Part shown: in pieces, positions 23,315-34,282 of the stretch
Numbering within the stretch: position 1 is the stretch's first letter
Layout: each line of letters starts with the position of its first letter
Source: Xylona heveae TC161
Taxonomy: Eukaryota; Ascomycota; Xylonomycetes; Xylonales; Xylonaceae
DNA length: 64,000 nucleotides
Direction: 5' to 3'
Assembly: GCF_001619985.1 (NCBI RefSeq)
Contig: NW_017264195.1
Location: 682,001-746,000 of the forward strand
Notes under the pieces: model-generated
Told to the model about the DNA's origin: nothing
Database searches by the model: none
The model's input: the letters and a program-made list of their open reading frames with translations, nothing else
Made by a program: the position numbers and the translations under genes

Positions 23315-25399
23315 TCACGTAATGTTCTCGGTAAACCTTGAACTTCTCGAGCCGTCATGCGAGGGATGACTCCGACCTAAACCATCGGGAGGCAGAGGTC
23401 TCTTTGGAACAGGAGACGTACGGGGCGAAGGTGTTGCAAAACCAGCGCCTTGATGTGGAACCGGTGACCGTCCGGGACTGGGTCGCATCATAGCGACTTC
23501 TTCCGCCATCCAATTTGCAGGAGGATGGACTTGATGCTCAAAGGCGCCAGTATCAACGTAGGGACTTTCCGTAGCACCACCGGTGCCATAGAAGCCCGGT
23601 TCCTCCCCGTAAATTGATGAACCTGCAAACGTCTCGCGGCTGCTGGTGGGGAAGCCGTCGCCTGCTCCCGGGCTGAAGATTGAAGGCAGCTTCCGGCCGC
23701 TGATCTTTTCAAAGCCTCGCTGACTTGGGGCTGTCTCAGTGGTCGTTGCGGTCTGCTGCGAGAGCGGACGGAGGAGCTTCAGTAATCCGTTTGTTCCAAA
23801 CGCCGCTGCTGCTGCGAGCGGTGTGTGGCTCGACCGTTGCACCATACCGCCTCCAGAGAGGCCAGTAGGTTCTATGGTCTCCCTTGACGCACCGTAGTCG
23901 GTACCCCCGCCCGACACGGAATCAAGTGCCCGGTTCTTTTGCTTCTTCCATCTAAGCAAGAGCAAAGTAATGACAAAAAGAATGGCGAGACCAGCGATGC
24001 CGCCAACCACCCCGCCTACTACGGCAGGCATGGGAGCTGTCATATTAGAGCCGTTACTCTGTTGGCTATTGTTAGCCGCAGTGCTTGAAGAAGCACTCGC
24101 GCTAGTGGATATGGTCGAGACCGCTGAAGTCGCAGAAGCACCAGTATTTGTCTGGCCAACATACGTGGCTGCAGATGTAGTAGATGGGCTAGAGTCCAAT
24201 GTTGTGGAGGCAGCAACGAAAGAGCTTGAACTAGAATTCGCGCTGCTCGTGGTAGAAGTGCTACTCTCATGAGTCTTGGGTGTTGACGTCTTAGTCTTCG
24301 AAGGTGAGGAGGACGAAGACCTCGATGATGTCGATGACGAGAGTGTCGTAGGGCCGCTACTTGTCGAGGATAGATGCGTAGAGCCAGAGAGGGAGGTGGA
24401 GCTTGTCGAGCGTATCGCCGACGATGTGGAGTTTCCGGAAAACACTTGTGCACTGGCACTGTCTGACTGAAGCGAGGTGTTTTGAGTAGAAGATCTCAAA
24501 GCTGGAGGCATCGTCGTTAGTTTTGAGAACAACTGTGGTCTGTGAATTGATTCAACTTTACCAGTAGCTGTCGAATTACTAGTAATCGGAGACGCTGACG
24601 TGCCTGTGGCACTGGTTTGTGTTGGCGCAAAGGTTATCGAGGAACTTGGTGTCCCTGAAGTCTCAGTCGAGGAGTTGGCAGAAGAGGAAGTTTTGGAAGA
24701 CGAGATCTCTGAAGAAGAAGAAGAAGAATAAGAAGAAGAGGAAGAAGAGGAAAAGGAAGAGGAAAGAATAGAAGATTGTGAAGAAGAGAAAGAGCTGACG
24801 ACCGGCCGGGAGCTCGAGATATATGTTGGTTTCGAGCTGGAAGCCGATGACGTTGTCGACGGCGTGGTGGTCGACATGGCGCTCGTTTGTGAGGCTTTCG
24901 AGTGCGTGGAACTAGATGATGCTTGTGAAGAAGATGCTTCTGACTGCGACGAAAGCAGTGGTGGGATCGATGACACTGCTGTAGGTATACTAGATATAGT
25001 GGGCAGTGCAGTCGGAGCTTCCAACGAAGGAGTTGAGACGGTAGACACTTGGACGAGGCTCCCGTTGCCATCTGCATCAAGGCCGACAGACATCATCGCA
25101 ATTGCGTCGACAACATTTGGCATAGCGGGCCCTGCAATCGAATCTGATGCTTGTCGCCGATGCAGGTGTCGGTGTCTCTGCTCGACAGACCTTCTACCCA
25201 GGCCTGGCCATCCGTGAATGCGAAACGGAATGTTTTGGAAACGAGATTTCTGAGATTTCGAGCCTTGATCCGCTTCCGCCGCTGACGTGCGTGACTCCGC
25301 AGAAAGTTCATGATTCCTGACAAAGCTTTCGTCCCTATTGTTCAGACCCGCCGTCTCCTCCGAGTTGCTTGAGAAAGACGAGTCCTCCATGTTGCTCAT
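23315..25399 (-). CDS. Ser/Thr-rich single-pass membrane protein
   Basis: One uninterrupted 694-residue frame. Residues 1-95 are hydrophilic and end in a basic stretch, RRSVEQRHRHLHRRQAS. Roughly residues 110-455 are extremely Ser/Thr-rich, as in mucin-like O-mannosylated ectodomains. One helix, VVGGVVGGIAGLAILFVITL, lies near residues 460-485 and is followed by the stop-transfer RWKKQKNR and a 200-residue cytoplasmic tail with Pro/Ser motifs. The layout resembles Mid2/Wsc-type wall stress sensors and related fungal plasma-membrane proteins. There is no N-terminal signal peptide, so topology must come from the single helix, or an upstream exon is missing. The Ser codons include a GAA-rich antisense run at 24700-24790. 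Function is inferred from composition only. Confidence 0.75.
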   Translation of the reverse strand: MSNMEDSSFSSNSEETAGLNNRDESFVRNHELSAESRTSAAEADQGSKSQKSRFQNIPFRIHGWPGLGRRSVEQRHRHLHRRQASDSIAGPAMPNVVDAIAMMSVGLDADGNGSLVQVSTVSTPSLEAPTALPTISSIPTAVSSIPPLLSSQSEASSSQASSSSTHSKASQTSAMSTTTPSTTSSASSSKPTYISSSRPVVSSFSSSQSSILSSSFSSSSSSSYSSSSSSEISSSKTSSSANSSTETSGTPSSSITFAPTQTSATGTSASPITSNSTATGKVESIHRPQLFSKLTTMPPALRSSTQNTSLQSDSASAQVFSGNSTSSAIRSTSSTSLSGSTHLSSTSSGPTTLSSSTSSRSSSSSPSKTKTSTPKTHESSTSTTSSANSSSSSFVAASTTLDSSPSTTSAATYVGQTNTGASATSAVSTISTSASASSSTAANNSQQSNGSNMTAPMPAVVGGVVGGIAGLAILFVITLLLLRWKKQKNRALDSVSGGGTDYGASRETIEPTGLSGGGMVQRSSHTPLAAAAAFGTNGLLKLLRPLSQQTATTTETAPSQRGFEKISGRKLPSIFSPGAGDGFPTSSRETFAGSSIYGEEPGFYGTGGATESPYVDTGAFEHQVHPPANWMAEEVAMMRPSPGRSPVPHQGAGFATPSPRTSPVPKRPLPPDGLGRSHPSHDGSRSSRFTENIT

Positions 25400-27292
25400 A
25401 TTCCACCAAATCTTATACTATGCCTAGAGTTATACATTGACAAATCTCAAAGATAATGATTTCCAAATGTTCGACATGGATCACGTTTCGTTTTCGACGT
25501 GATGAATCACCAGCTGTACGGTTGCTTTTGGCGCAGCTTCCAAACTGGGGTGGATGCGGGATCGATATTTTCGAACGGGAAAGAGCGTCGATTTTAGGTT
25601 GAGCAGCGGCGACTATGGCAATTTTGTAGTCCGCCGTCGGTTATTCGCAAAAGAAATTTCGAAGGAGTGACTATTTTCGTGGGTGTCTGTCGACTTAATG
25701 ATCGTTCTCAAAACGGGTGCGGGTCAAGGAAAGGACGCCGAAATAGAAAGTAAGCAAAATAAGATCCGCGAAAAGAGGTGACAGTTGAAAGAAAATGTCG
25801 GATTCGGGTCTCTAATGAGACATAAATGGAAGAAGGCGGACAGGCACAGAAACAGAGGAAAAATTTATCACGACAAGTCTGAAGCACCCTTCTAGCAGCA
25901 GCACATATTGCGAGTGTGCCGACAGTCGAAGCGGAGAAGAAAGAGGAGCCACGCTGGACAGAGGTAATTGGAAGAGAGACGGGAAGACGCTTGAGGGCAA
26001 GGTGGCCTGTGTGCGTGCGGACTTTTGGTGTGGTTCCCGTGTCGCTCTAGCTTAGGTTTGTGCCATCCCCATCACACACGCATACGAAAAGAGAGGTAGC
26101 GGAAGTGCTTGGAAACCACTAAAGCCATATATCAATTATTGGGCTCAGCTAAACCCGCCACCAATCGTGGAGAATATGCAGGTACCGGTGCTCTCTAATG
26201 CGATCGTCCCAGATCAACAGGGGGTGGGGTGACATGAAAAGAGCACAGAGGGGGAGAATCTGAGATTGGAATATTGATTGTTTGATTGATTGATCCAGAT
26301 AACACCGAGGCCTATGGGCCACACAAGATCAACTGGCATATACATGGGATAATGCGAACGATTAGATGACTGAGTGATTCACTGCAAGGGGAAGTCTGAA
26401 GCCTGATGCCCAAGCTCCCTTCTCAGACTGAAGATTCTGAGGAAAATTGTCCGTCCAAACGGCTGATGAAAGTTGCTCTTTGACAGGCCGTTCGATGATC
26501 TGATTCCCGAAAGGGTAAAATGGGGGGCTTGCCCGGTACCCAAAACGTGTTCGGGAGCTGAAAATAGAAGTGCAATCAAAATTAAAGTACTGAACGTACT
26601 TTTCATTGGTTCTATAGCCGGGAGAGAATCAATCTAAACGCCCGTGATCAGTGCCGCGTTCAGCTTAGATACCACGCTAGTGCTGCCATTAGTTTAGCGT
26701 CTCGGCGAGTAATCTCGCTAAGCGTTTGACGTCCCGCGCGCTTAATCCTTCTATATTCATCTTGAAAGGCTTATTCAGGGAATCTTTACCCGACATGAGC
26801 CACTTATCGGTGGAACCGCCACAACTTATCAGAAGGCTACGCCAGTGGTGCAAGCTCCACCTGCTGCCTCCACCTCTCTGAAAGGTGATATTCAACATCT
26901 AGTCCATTGAATAGGCATGACCATCGTGCCTATGGTGATTATGTATACTTGAACTGCCAATATTTTGTATAAGCAGGTCTTATCAAACCTCATCCTATCT
27001 TCGCCACGGGCTTGGAAATAGCTCGGGATTTTCTGGTCAATTTCGGCTATACGGTGCACACGCTTGAATGGAATTAGACTACATCGCTGACGTTCCACAC
27101 CCGCAACCAGCTCAAATCAGCGCGGCGCTTTTGCTGAAGTCTTCGCTCCGGCATTACCCAGCTTGAGCTGACAATCACAGCAATTGACGACCGAGCATTG
27201 TTCAAAGCCTTGGACACGAAGGAAGGAAGCTTCCCCACCAACACTTCACCAATCCGAGTGACTCTGCTGTGAAATAGTTTGTTGGTCCTACA
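25400..27292. other. Divergent promoter region
   Basis: Mostly non-coding DNA between the Ser/Thr-rich protein gene and the serine hydrolase gene. TTGATTGATTGAT repeats occur near 26277-26295. A candidate small secreted peptide at 26379-26606 is listed separately. Other minus-strand frames at 26689-27382 lack recognisable features. Confidence 0.5.
26379..26606 (-). CDS. Candidate small secreted peptide
   Basis: A 75-codon minus-strand frame starts MKSTFSTLILIALLFSA, a classical signal peptide (basic start, hydrophobic core), with a plausible cleavage after VLG. The start context AACCAATGA is acceptable. The mature part would be about 52 residues, basic and without cysteine, so it is not a typical disulphide-rich effector. 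No repeat or dibasic processing pattern is evident beyond LRRE. I do not recognise it. A chance open frame is quite possible at this length. Confidence 0.3.
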   Translation of the reverse strand: MKSTFSTLILIALLFSAPEHVLGTGQAPHFTLSGIRSSNGLSKSNFHQPFGRTIFLRIFSLRRELGHQASDFPLQ

Positions 27293-29423
27293 ATGAGCGG
27301 AAGACGCTCGCCTCCACCCCTGCCGCCGCGGTCCAATGGTGGCGTTACTCCATCTGCGAGCGAAATGCCATCTTTTCACCAAGATGTTCAGTCCACTGGA
27401 ACTACTCGGATACCGGAAAGCCTCTCCTCTTCATCTCTGGCGTCCATATTGCCAACGACTTCAGAATCATCCCTAGATAAAAGGACTCTATTGCTCATAT
27501 ATATTCACGGGTTTATGGGCAATGAAACCAGTTTCCAAAGCTTTCCAGCTCACGTTCACAATGTGATTGCTGCATCCCTGGCGGATACCCATATAGTATG
27601 TTCCAAAATATACCCTAAATATCGGTCGAGACAACCAATAGAATATGCGAGAGACAATTTTAGCCAATGGTGAGTAATTTCTCGACAGACGGGGATTACT
27701 GAGTTCTAGTCAACAGCTAATTTTCTTTTTTGTCATCAGGCTAGAATCCATAGAAAATCCCAACACTGATGTGATACTCCTTGGTCATAGCATGGGTGGC
27801 CTGCTATCTGCTGAGGTTGCGCTCTTGCGTACCAGGTATCCGTTCTATGGGCAAGCGTTTCGACACCGCATTCTTGGAACGATCAGTTTTGACACCCCCT
27901 TCCTGGGCATGCATCCAGGAGTCATATTGAGCGGAATTGGCAGTCTATTCCGTCCTGATTCGGGCCCCTCCACTCCGTCTCCAGAGACCGATTCCAACAA
28001 CAGCGAGAATTTCAAAGTGGATGATGTGAAGACCACTTCTGATAATGGTTTGGGTGAATCGAGCTCTACGTCTTTTGCAAATGTTTCGATCGATTCAATT
28101 TCGGATTCAACATTGCCTATGGGGGCTCCTCAGGAAACACCACTTAATTCAGCTCCTCTTGACCTCAATTTCAACCCACCATTTCCCACCGACGTTCGAC
28201 TTCCCGTGCGATCGAGCTTAGATAACGCATTGCATTTCGTCACAAAGCATTATGGTGGGCTCACGGTAGCAACGAAGCGCTATGTAATGTCGCATCTTCA
28301 GTTTGGAGCATGTCTTGCGGATTACTCAAGCTTGCAATCCCGCTATCAAAAGATTCGGGAATTAGAAAGAATCCCTGATCACGATGCCAGGCCGCGTGTT
28401 CGATTTGTGAACTATTATACAGCGAGCACTGGGAGGTTAGCAAAGGGAAAGCAGCCTCCGCCAGAAGATTTATCGACAAAGGAAAATGAGTCTCCAGTCA
28501 CAGCGGCAGAGGCAGCAACAAAAGCAACAGAAGTTGCGCCTTCCGTTGCATTGGAGCAAGGTATAGATACGCTTGCAATCAGTGCTAATCCACAGCAAAC
28601 TTCCAGTGCATCTTTGACCGAGAGCTTCGAACAAGAAGAAGCCAGTAAAGAAGAAGTTTCAGAGGATAGTCAAGTCTTAGAAGACATGCCAGAGGAGCCG
28701 CTTACATTATTGGAACCTTTACCGATCGAAGATAACCACGACGAGCTTGTCAACGCTATGCAGACCTCTGTTCCCAATGAAGAGGATATTGGCATTGAGG
28801 CTGAAAATAGCAACATCCCGTCTCAATCGCCTCGTGATGCATTGCCCCCTTTGCCCCCAAGGCCACAGGAGCCCCCTGCCTTTGATGGGTCGCTCTACAG
28901 CGACATCGATACACGAAAGCTTGCAGAGAAGGAACATGGTCGTGACGTGAAGGCCTATCAGCGAGCTCTCAAAGACCGCGAAAAGGCAAGAAAGGAGCGG
29001 GAGAAACTAGTTCAAAAGCGGGAAAAGAAGGCCAGGCAGGAGCTGGAAAAACAGCTAAAGCTCGAGAAAAAGCAAAAAGAAATACGCGAAAAGGAGCAAC
29101 GAAAGAAGGATCTCGCAACTGCCGCGGCGTCAGACCGGGACTCCAGATCCGGTCACCTTGACGAGCACACAAAATCAACGAGCAACAAGGAAAAGAAAAA
29201 GAAGGATAAGAAATTCTGCATGTTGCCGCCCAAGGTCAATGGTCAGCGTGATCCAACCTGGATACGAGTCCACATGGAAGGAGTGGATGAAGTCGGAGCA
29301 CATTGTGGGTTGTTCTTTCTGAGTAAAACCTACGAGCAGCTTGTTGGAGACGTGGCTTCAAGGATTGAGGAATGGGTGCGTGAGGATCTGTGCTCCAAGG
29401 AGACACTATCAGGTAAAGAATGA
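27293..29423 (+). CDS. DUF676-like alpha/beta serine hydrolase
   Basis: Exons 27293-27669 and 27740-29423 give 686 residues. The first 65 residues are Pro/Ser-rich. The hydrolase core begins LLLIYIHGFMGNETSF, with the nucleophile elbow GHSMGG (Ser143) and GTISFDTPFLGMHPG. These features match the DUF676/PGAP1-like lipase group. An acidic Ser/Glu-rich linker follows, then a highly charged coiled coil near residues 530-600 (AYQRALKDREKARKEREK). The C terminus ends with WIRVHMEGVDEVGAHCGLFF. The splice junction completes W126 and restores the frame. No signal peptide is present, so a cytosolic or membrane-peripheral location is likely. The substrate, possibly a lipid, is not known. It is divergent from the Ser/Thr-rich gene, with 1.9 kb between them. 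Confidence 0.85.
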
Positions 29424-32400
29424 GCAGTTTACGAAGTGTCAGCGAGATCATCTCTATCCAATGCAGTTGCATCACATAACATGCTCCGGCCATGTGGGGT
29501 GGTCGTTTTTAGGTTTAGGACTATCTGCCTTCAACGGCGCACGACGTCTGCTGTAAAAGGCTCCCTTCGTCTCTCCGCTGGGTGTCATGTGAACTTTCCT
29601 GGAAAGACATAGATGCACGTGCACATTCCATTCCGGCCACACGTGGATGTGTCATGCGAAAACAGAATTCTCCATCCTCCAGACCTACCTCCAAGGGCGC
29701 TTCTAAAGGCATCATTTTGCCAAGTTCGTCAGCATTGACGATTGAATCAGCGTCAGCCCGCCGTGCCAAGTGTTATGACATGTTGGACACCAACCAATTT
29801 GATCATCTCGCGGCTTCTATTCGACATCTTTGGTAAAAACTTCAACTATCTGTCGAAGCGAGGAGATGCAGACAAATATACTATTTACGCATGGTGAGAA
29901 CAAGGTCGCTGTCGCTTCATGGATCGAGAAGACTGGAAAGCAATCCACCAGCGGTCTTCAATCTTTCCTTCTGGTATGGTCGGTTCTTTGATACGCCTAG
30001 TATATATTCGCAGCGGCGGATATTCTTATAATTGAGCGTCAAGGGCGCCCTGCACCTTGCTCTCTCAAGCATTTCTTTCGTCCTTTTTCTTGGATGTTGA
30101 AACATACATGTCTTGATCGTCCTTAGCACCTCAAACATGACGACCTTTTCCGATCATTACTCTGAAGAGACTATTTTTGAGCAATACATTGAACATGGCA
30201 TGGAGAGCCGGGACGCCGCAACAGCTCCGCACGATAGTATTCGTGTTAGGTGTTGTGCCATCGCTTCTTGTCGAGGTAATATCGCAGATGCTGCGGTTGC
30301 AAACAACACAGTCGAACAATGTTACATTTCAGCGAGACTCACGGATGTACTAACCCCTAGCTTATGTTTAAATCACTTGACTTATCCTTCCTTATCCCCA
30401 GGAAGATTCGATTTGGCAGATTAAAAGATGCTGGTTCAGGAGAGATACAGGTGTGCTGCTATTCATAGCTACACTCTCATCTCCACTTGCTAATTTCCCC
30501 CACAACAAATCACAGCAAGGGGGAGATTACATGTATACTATATATTACAAACGACTGATTACAAGAATCGAACTACTCCGTACTAGAGTGTTCTATGTCA
30601 CCTTGATCGCGGCCATGCAGAATGATGCCATTGAGTTCTCTACAAGAATGGCTGCTTCCGTTTATAAATTTTTTTTTTTTCATCACTCGTGGTCAATGGT
30701 CGGCCGTGCTAGTGTTACGCTTTGTTAGTTTACCCAACAGTATTACGCAACTGCAAAGGTAAATTTCTTCAAGGACCAGGACTGGAAACAGACGGCAACT
30801 GAATTTATCGCGATCCTTAGGGCATATCGGCCTTACATGTGATTTGTTGACGCGGCCAGAGGTAAACTGGTTTGTGAGTCCAATTTGATTGGGTTGAAAT
30901 GGGCTGGAGGGAAAATGATCGACGTAAGTCCAAGTCTCTGGGCACAGGGAAAAGATGGAACCGGATTACTCTACTCATGCCAATGCACTGGCGTTTCCTT
31001 CTAACCATACCAGCTGTGGTAAAGGCGTCAATGCGTTTTCTTCGCTCCCAGGTAAATAGGTAGGTAGGTATTCATATTGAGAGTGACATGGTAATGCATC
31101 TCTAAATGATACAAATTACCAGAAGGATTCTCGCTCTCGAGTGGCTTGTCGCACGAGGCGTTTATTTGACAAGGTTGTCCATGGTACAAGGAACATGCTC
31201 GACGCGTGAAGTTTGAGGAACGTACTCCGTATAAACAATGATGCAGGAGCGGCACAATAAACTACCTACGTAGCTGTCGGACTGCACCTCGGTATCCCCC
31301 AAAGCGTCCAACCCATGGACGAGATTTACCGCAGTAAATCCTTTGGGATACTTTAGTGGTCTCAAAGAGCTCGAGAACCAATAGGACGGGGACGCATAAA
31401 TGAGGTTTTCCCTCATTAAGCAAGGACGAGAGTTCGCTTTGGACTCCCCAAGAGACGCATGAACATGGAAATAAGGGCAAAAGAGTGGATACGAGATCGA
31501 CAGACCATGGGCGCTGTCCAACAGACGGATCGGGAGAACCAAGCTTCTCAGAATAGCCATGAAAAGCCATCCACCGGACAGGGTTTCTCGTTAGGGTTAG
31601 AGAGGAAGAAAGGTGTACCGGTCGCAATCATTATTGTTCAGAAGGATGCACAAAGTGGTGAGTAAGAAGAAAACAAAGCACTTGCCCCTGCCTTCTTGAT
31701 CAATGATAGATATTGATGAACTCAGCCTCTTTGATTCTTTGTTTGCAGCATTACAATGGAAGAGTGTCGAGCTGTTGTTCTTCTTTGTCGATATTCCTTG
31801 CCCTTCTTTGTTTTGATTTGCTTTGAGAGGACAAGCCGTGATCATCGGTCTTTGTGTGGGCGTGAGCAAAGACCAAACAATGACTAACCAATAAAAGACC
31901 CCAAGTGGGACAGTCCCTAGGTTTGCCCCCTGCTAGCTCAGGGGCAGACCAAACTGACATGCTCGCTTGTGGTTGGTCACCCGGGCGGATCCCATGCGGG
32001 ACCTGCATTAGTGTGAAACCAGGCGGTGTGTTTGCTCCCCTCGTCCCACCCCCCTTTTGCCTCCTTTTCCTTTCCCCCCTGAAGAAGCCACGCATTGATC
32101 GGGATTATTGGCTTACCGTTAGACGTCTTTGGCGGTTGTTGGCTGATGGCTGACTGGTTTGCTTGTCAAAAGATGACGGTGGCCGGCGACACGCCTGGAT
32201 TTCCCTCATGACCAAAACCCAGTCCGGTGGCCCTCGTGTGGATGGTTAGTCGCCCTGAGAGGGCTTCTTTGAGCTGTTGGAGCAGTGATGATCTTGTTCA
32301 GTTGACGCACCACCAACCCCGATACCAACGACTCAGGGACCGAGCGAGACAAGGTCCCTTGTCTTGCAACTTGACAGTGACATGCAGAATGGAAGAACTT

Positions 32401-32793
32401 TAGCCTTGAGCTCTTGTATCTCTTTCTCGCCTCCCGACCCTAAACGACGATAGCAAACCATCCCAGCCTATATGACCCCATTCACTAAGAGTCGGAGGAT
32501 CTGCTCTGGCTTAATCTCCCGTCCTGTATCTTGCGAATTGGCCCTTCTTTTAACCCTCCCTCTCCCCTCTTCTTGTTCTTGCTTCTCTTCTTCTTTTCTT
32601 CTTTCTTCTTCACGCAGATACGCCCGTTCCATTCTTTTTTTAATACCCAGCAACTTTCAGACCGAATTTACAGGTCATCCACTCTTTCCAGAGATCAAAC
32701 ACCAGTTTCCAACTCACTACAATCCCTCGTTTTTTCAAACTCTTTTAAGAAGAATTTTTTAATTCCACACAAACAATCCAAAAATCAATCAAG
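29424..32793. other. Long intergenic region
   Basis: 3.4 kb without a supportable gene. Exact TACTCCGTA copies (reverse complement of TACGGAGTA) lie at 30574-30582 and 31223-31231. GTAGGTAGGTA occurs near 31060. The last 250 bases before 32794 have a strong CT-rich tract (about 32545-32625), as seen upstream of highly expressed fungal genes, and are probably the promoter and leader of the GPI-protein gene. Confidence 0.5.
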
Positions 32794-33571
32794 ATGCGCT
32801 TCACTATTGCCGCCACCGCCGCCTTCTTCGCCACTGCCGCCATGGCCCAGGTCAACGTCGACCAGCGCGACGTTACCGTCTATCAGACCCAGGTCGACAC
32901 CATCACCTCTTGCGGTCCTGAGGTTACCAACTGCCCTGCTCGCTCTCACTCGAGCACCGCTGCTCCCGTCAGCACCACTCCCTCGAGCGCCGCTGTCGTG
33001 CCTACCAGCAGCTCTGTCGTCGCCCCCGTGAGCTCGGTCCCCTCTAGCAGCCCCATTGCTTCCAGCAGTCCCGTCGCCTCCAGCCCCGTTGCCTCCAGCC
33101 CTGTCGCTTCCAGCGCCCCCGTCTTCACCTCTTCTGCTCCTGCTGGCGAGTGCACTCCCGTCACCTACTGGAGCACCGTCACCGTCACTGCTGGTGGCTC
33201 CTCCACCTTGACTCCTTACTACCCCACTGGCACCGGCAGCTCTGGCTCTGGCTCCGGCTCCGGCTCCGGTTCTGGCTCTCCTTCGGGCTCTGGTGCCTAC
33301 TACCCCTCTGGCACCGGCACTGGTGCTTACTACCCCACCGGTACCACCGGCACCAAGTCCTCTGGGTAAGCATTCTCTTTTTTTCCTGACTAGCTTTGTT
33401 CAATTTGTCTCCGTGACCTGATGGCTGACAATAATAAATAGCTCCAACACTCCCCTCTCTCCTAGCTCCACCAACCCCTCTGCTTTCACTGGTGCTGCTA
33501 GCAGCCTGACTGGCTCCAACTCTCTCGCCATCGCCGGTCTCGCTGCCGCCGCTGCCTACATCCTTGCTTAA
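32794..33571 (+). CDS. GPI-anchored Ser-rich cell-wall protein
   Basis: Exons 32794-33365 and 33442-33571 give 233 residues. The signal peptide is MRFTIAATAAFFATAAMA, cut before QVNVDQRD. The mature region has four cysteines and Ser/Thr/Pro repeats of the type PVASSPVASSPVA, then Gly-Ser runs and AYYPTG-like repeats. The C terminus, NSLAIAGLAAAAAYILA, is a hydrophobic GPI-addition tail preceded by small residues. It is likely a wall or plasma-membrane mannoprotein. Codon choice is very biased toward C-ending codons (GTC, GAC, ACC), and the promoter has a long CT tract; both suggest high expression. The start context CAATCAAGATG is strong. No enzymatic domain is seen. Confidence 0.9.
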
Positions 33572-34282
33572 ATCAATGGATGAAGTAGTTGGGTAGTTAA
33601 TGGTCTTCGTTTGGTCTTTCTGTTTGGAAATCAAGCTACGGCCAGGTTGGAATGGGGTTTGGATTCAATTCGTGTTAAACTTTTCAAAATCTATGCCTGG
33701 GACCGGGTAACGTGACAGGAATGCAAATACTTGGGGAAACTCAACCTGGGTTTAAACCTTGATGGCTGAAACGCGGGCGAGGTTCTCGGAAGTGGATGCC
33801 TCTCTGTTCATTCTCGTTCTTGGGCGAGGCGGTTACCTTTCTACCTTTTTACATCTATTTTTCACGCAGAAAGCTGTGTTAGAGGCCATCTACCATGGTC
33901 GTTAATAGTGCGTTTGCGCAGTGCGGATGTTCAATAATACTTCTCTTCAAGACTTATTACCGAGTTGACTCTTTCGGTTGCGATTGTGAATGAAGTGATA
34001 TGCTGTATACTATTGTCGATACTAGACTCATCCGATGAACTGAGATGTCTAGTCTAATCACCTAATATCCATTGATCCAACGCCAGGCTCTAAATCCTCA
34101 AAAAAAGAAATGGATTATCCGTCGGCGCAGAACTTTTCCCGAAACGATTCCTTTCTAAATGAAGATATGATGAAGGGATGTATAAGCTGGATCTAGCATC
34201 TGTATCCAGCGAAAAAATGAAAACGATAACAGGGTGAAGAAAAAAAAGAGGAACTCAAATAAGAGAAGGGAAGGGGGAAAAG
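33572..34282. other. Convergent 3' intergenic region
   Basis: Non-coding between the GPI-protein and DBP8 genes; nothing recognised. Confidence 0.5.

Noticed and set aside
22795-23318. Leu/Phe/Ser-rich minus-strand frames that look like membrane segments
   Set aside because: They are translations of GA/CT-rich low-complexity DNA, overlap one another in two frames and have no start or domain support.
26689-27382. Overlapping minus-strand frames upstream of the serine hydrolase, including one ending DVKRLARLLAETLN
   Set aside because: No clear splice joins, signal or domain. A fragment of a decayed gene is possible but not supportable.
30136-30424. Plus-strand frame starting MTTFSDHYSEETIFEQYIEHG
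   Set aside because: The composition looks protein-like for about 40 codons, but there is no convincing intron, domain or promoter; left as chance.
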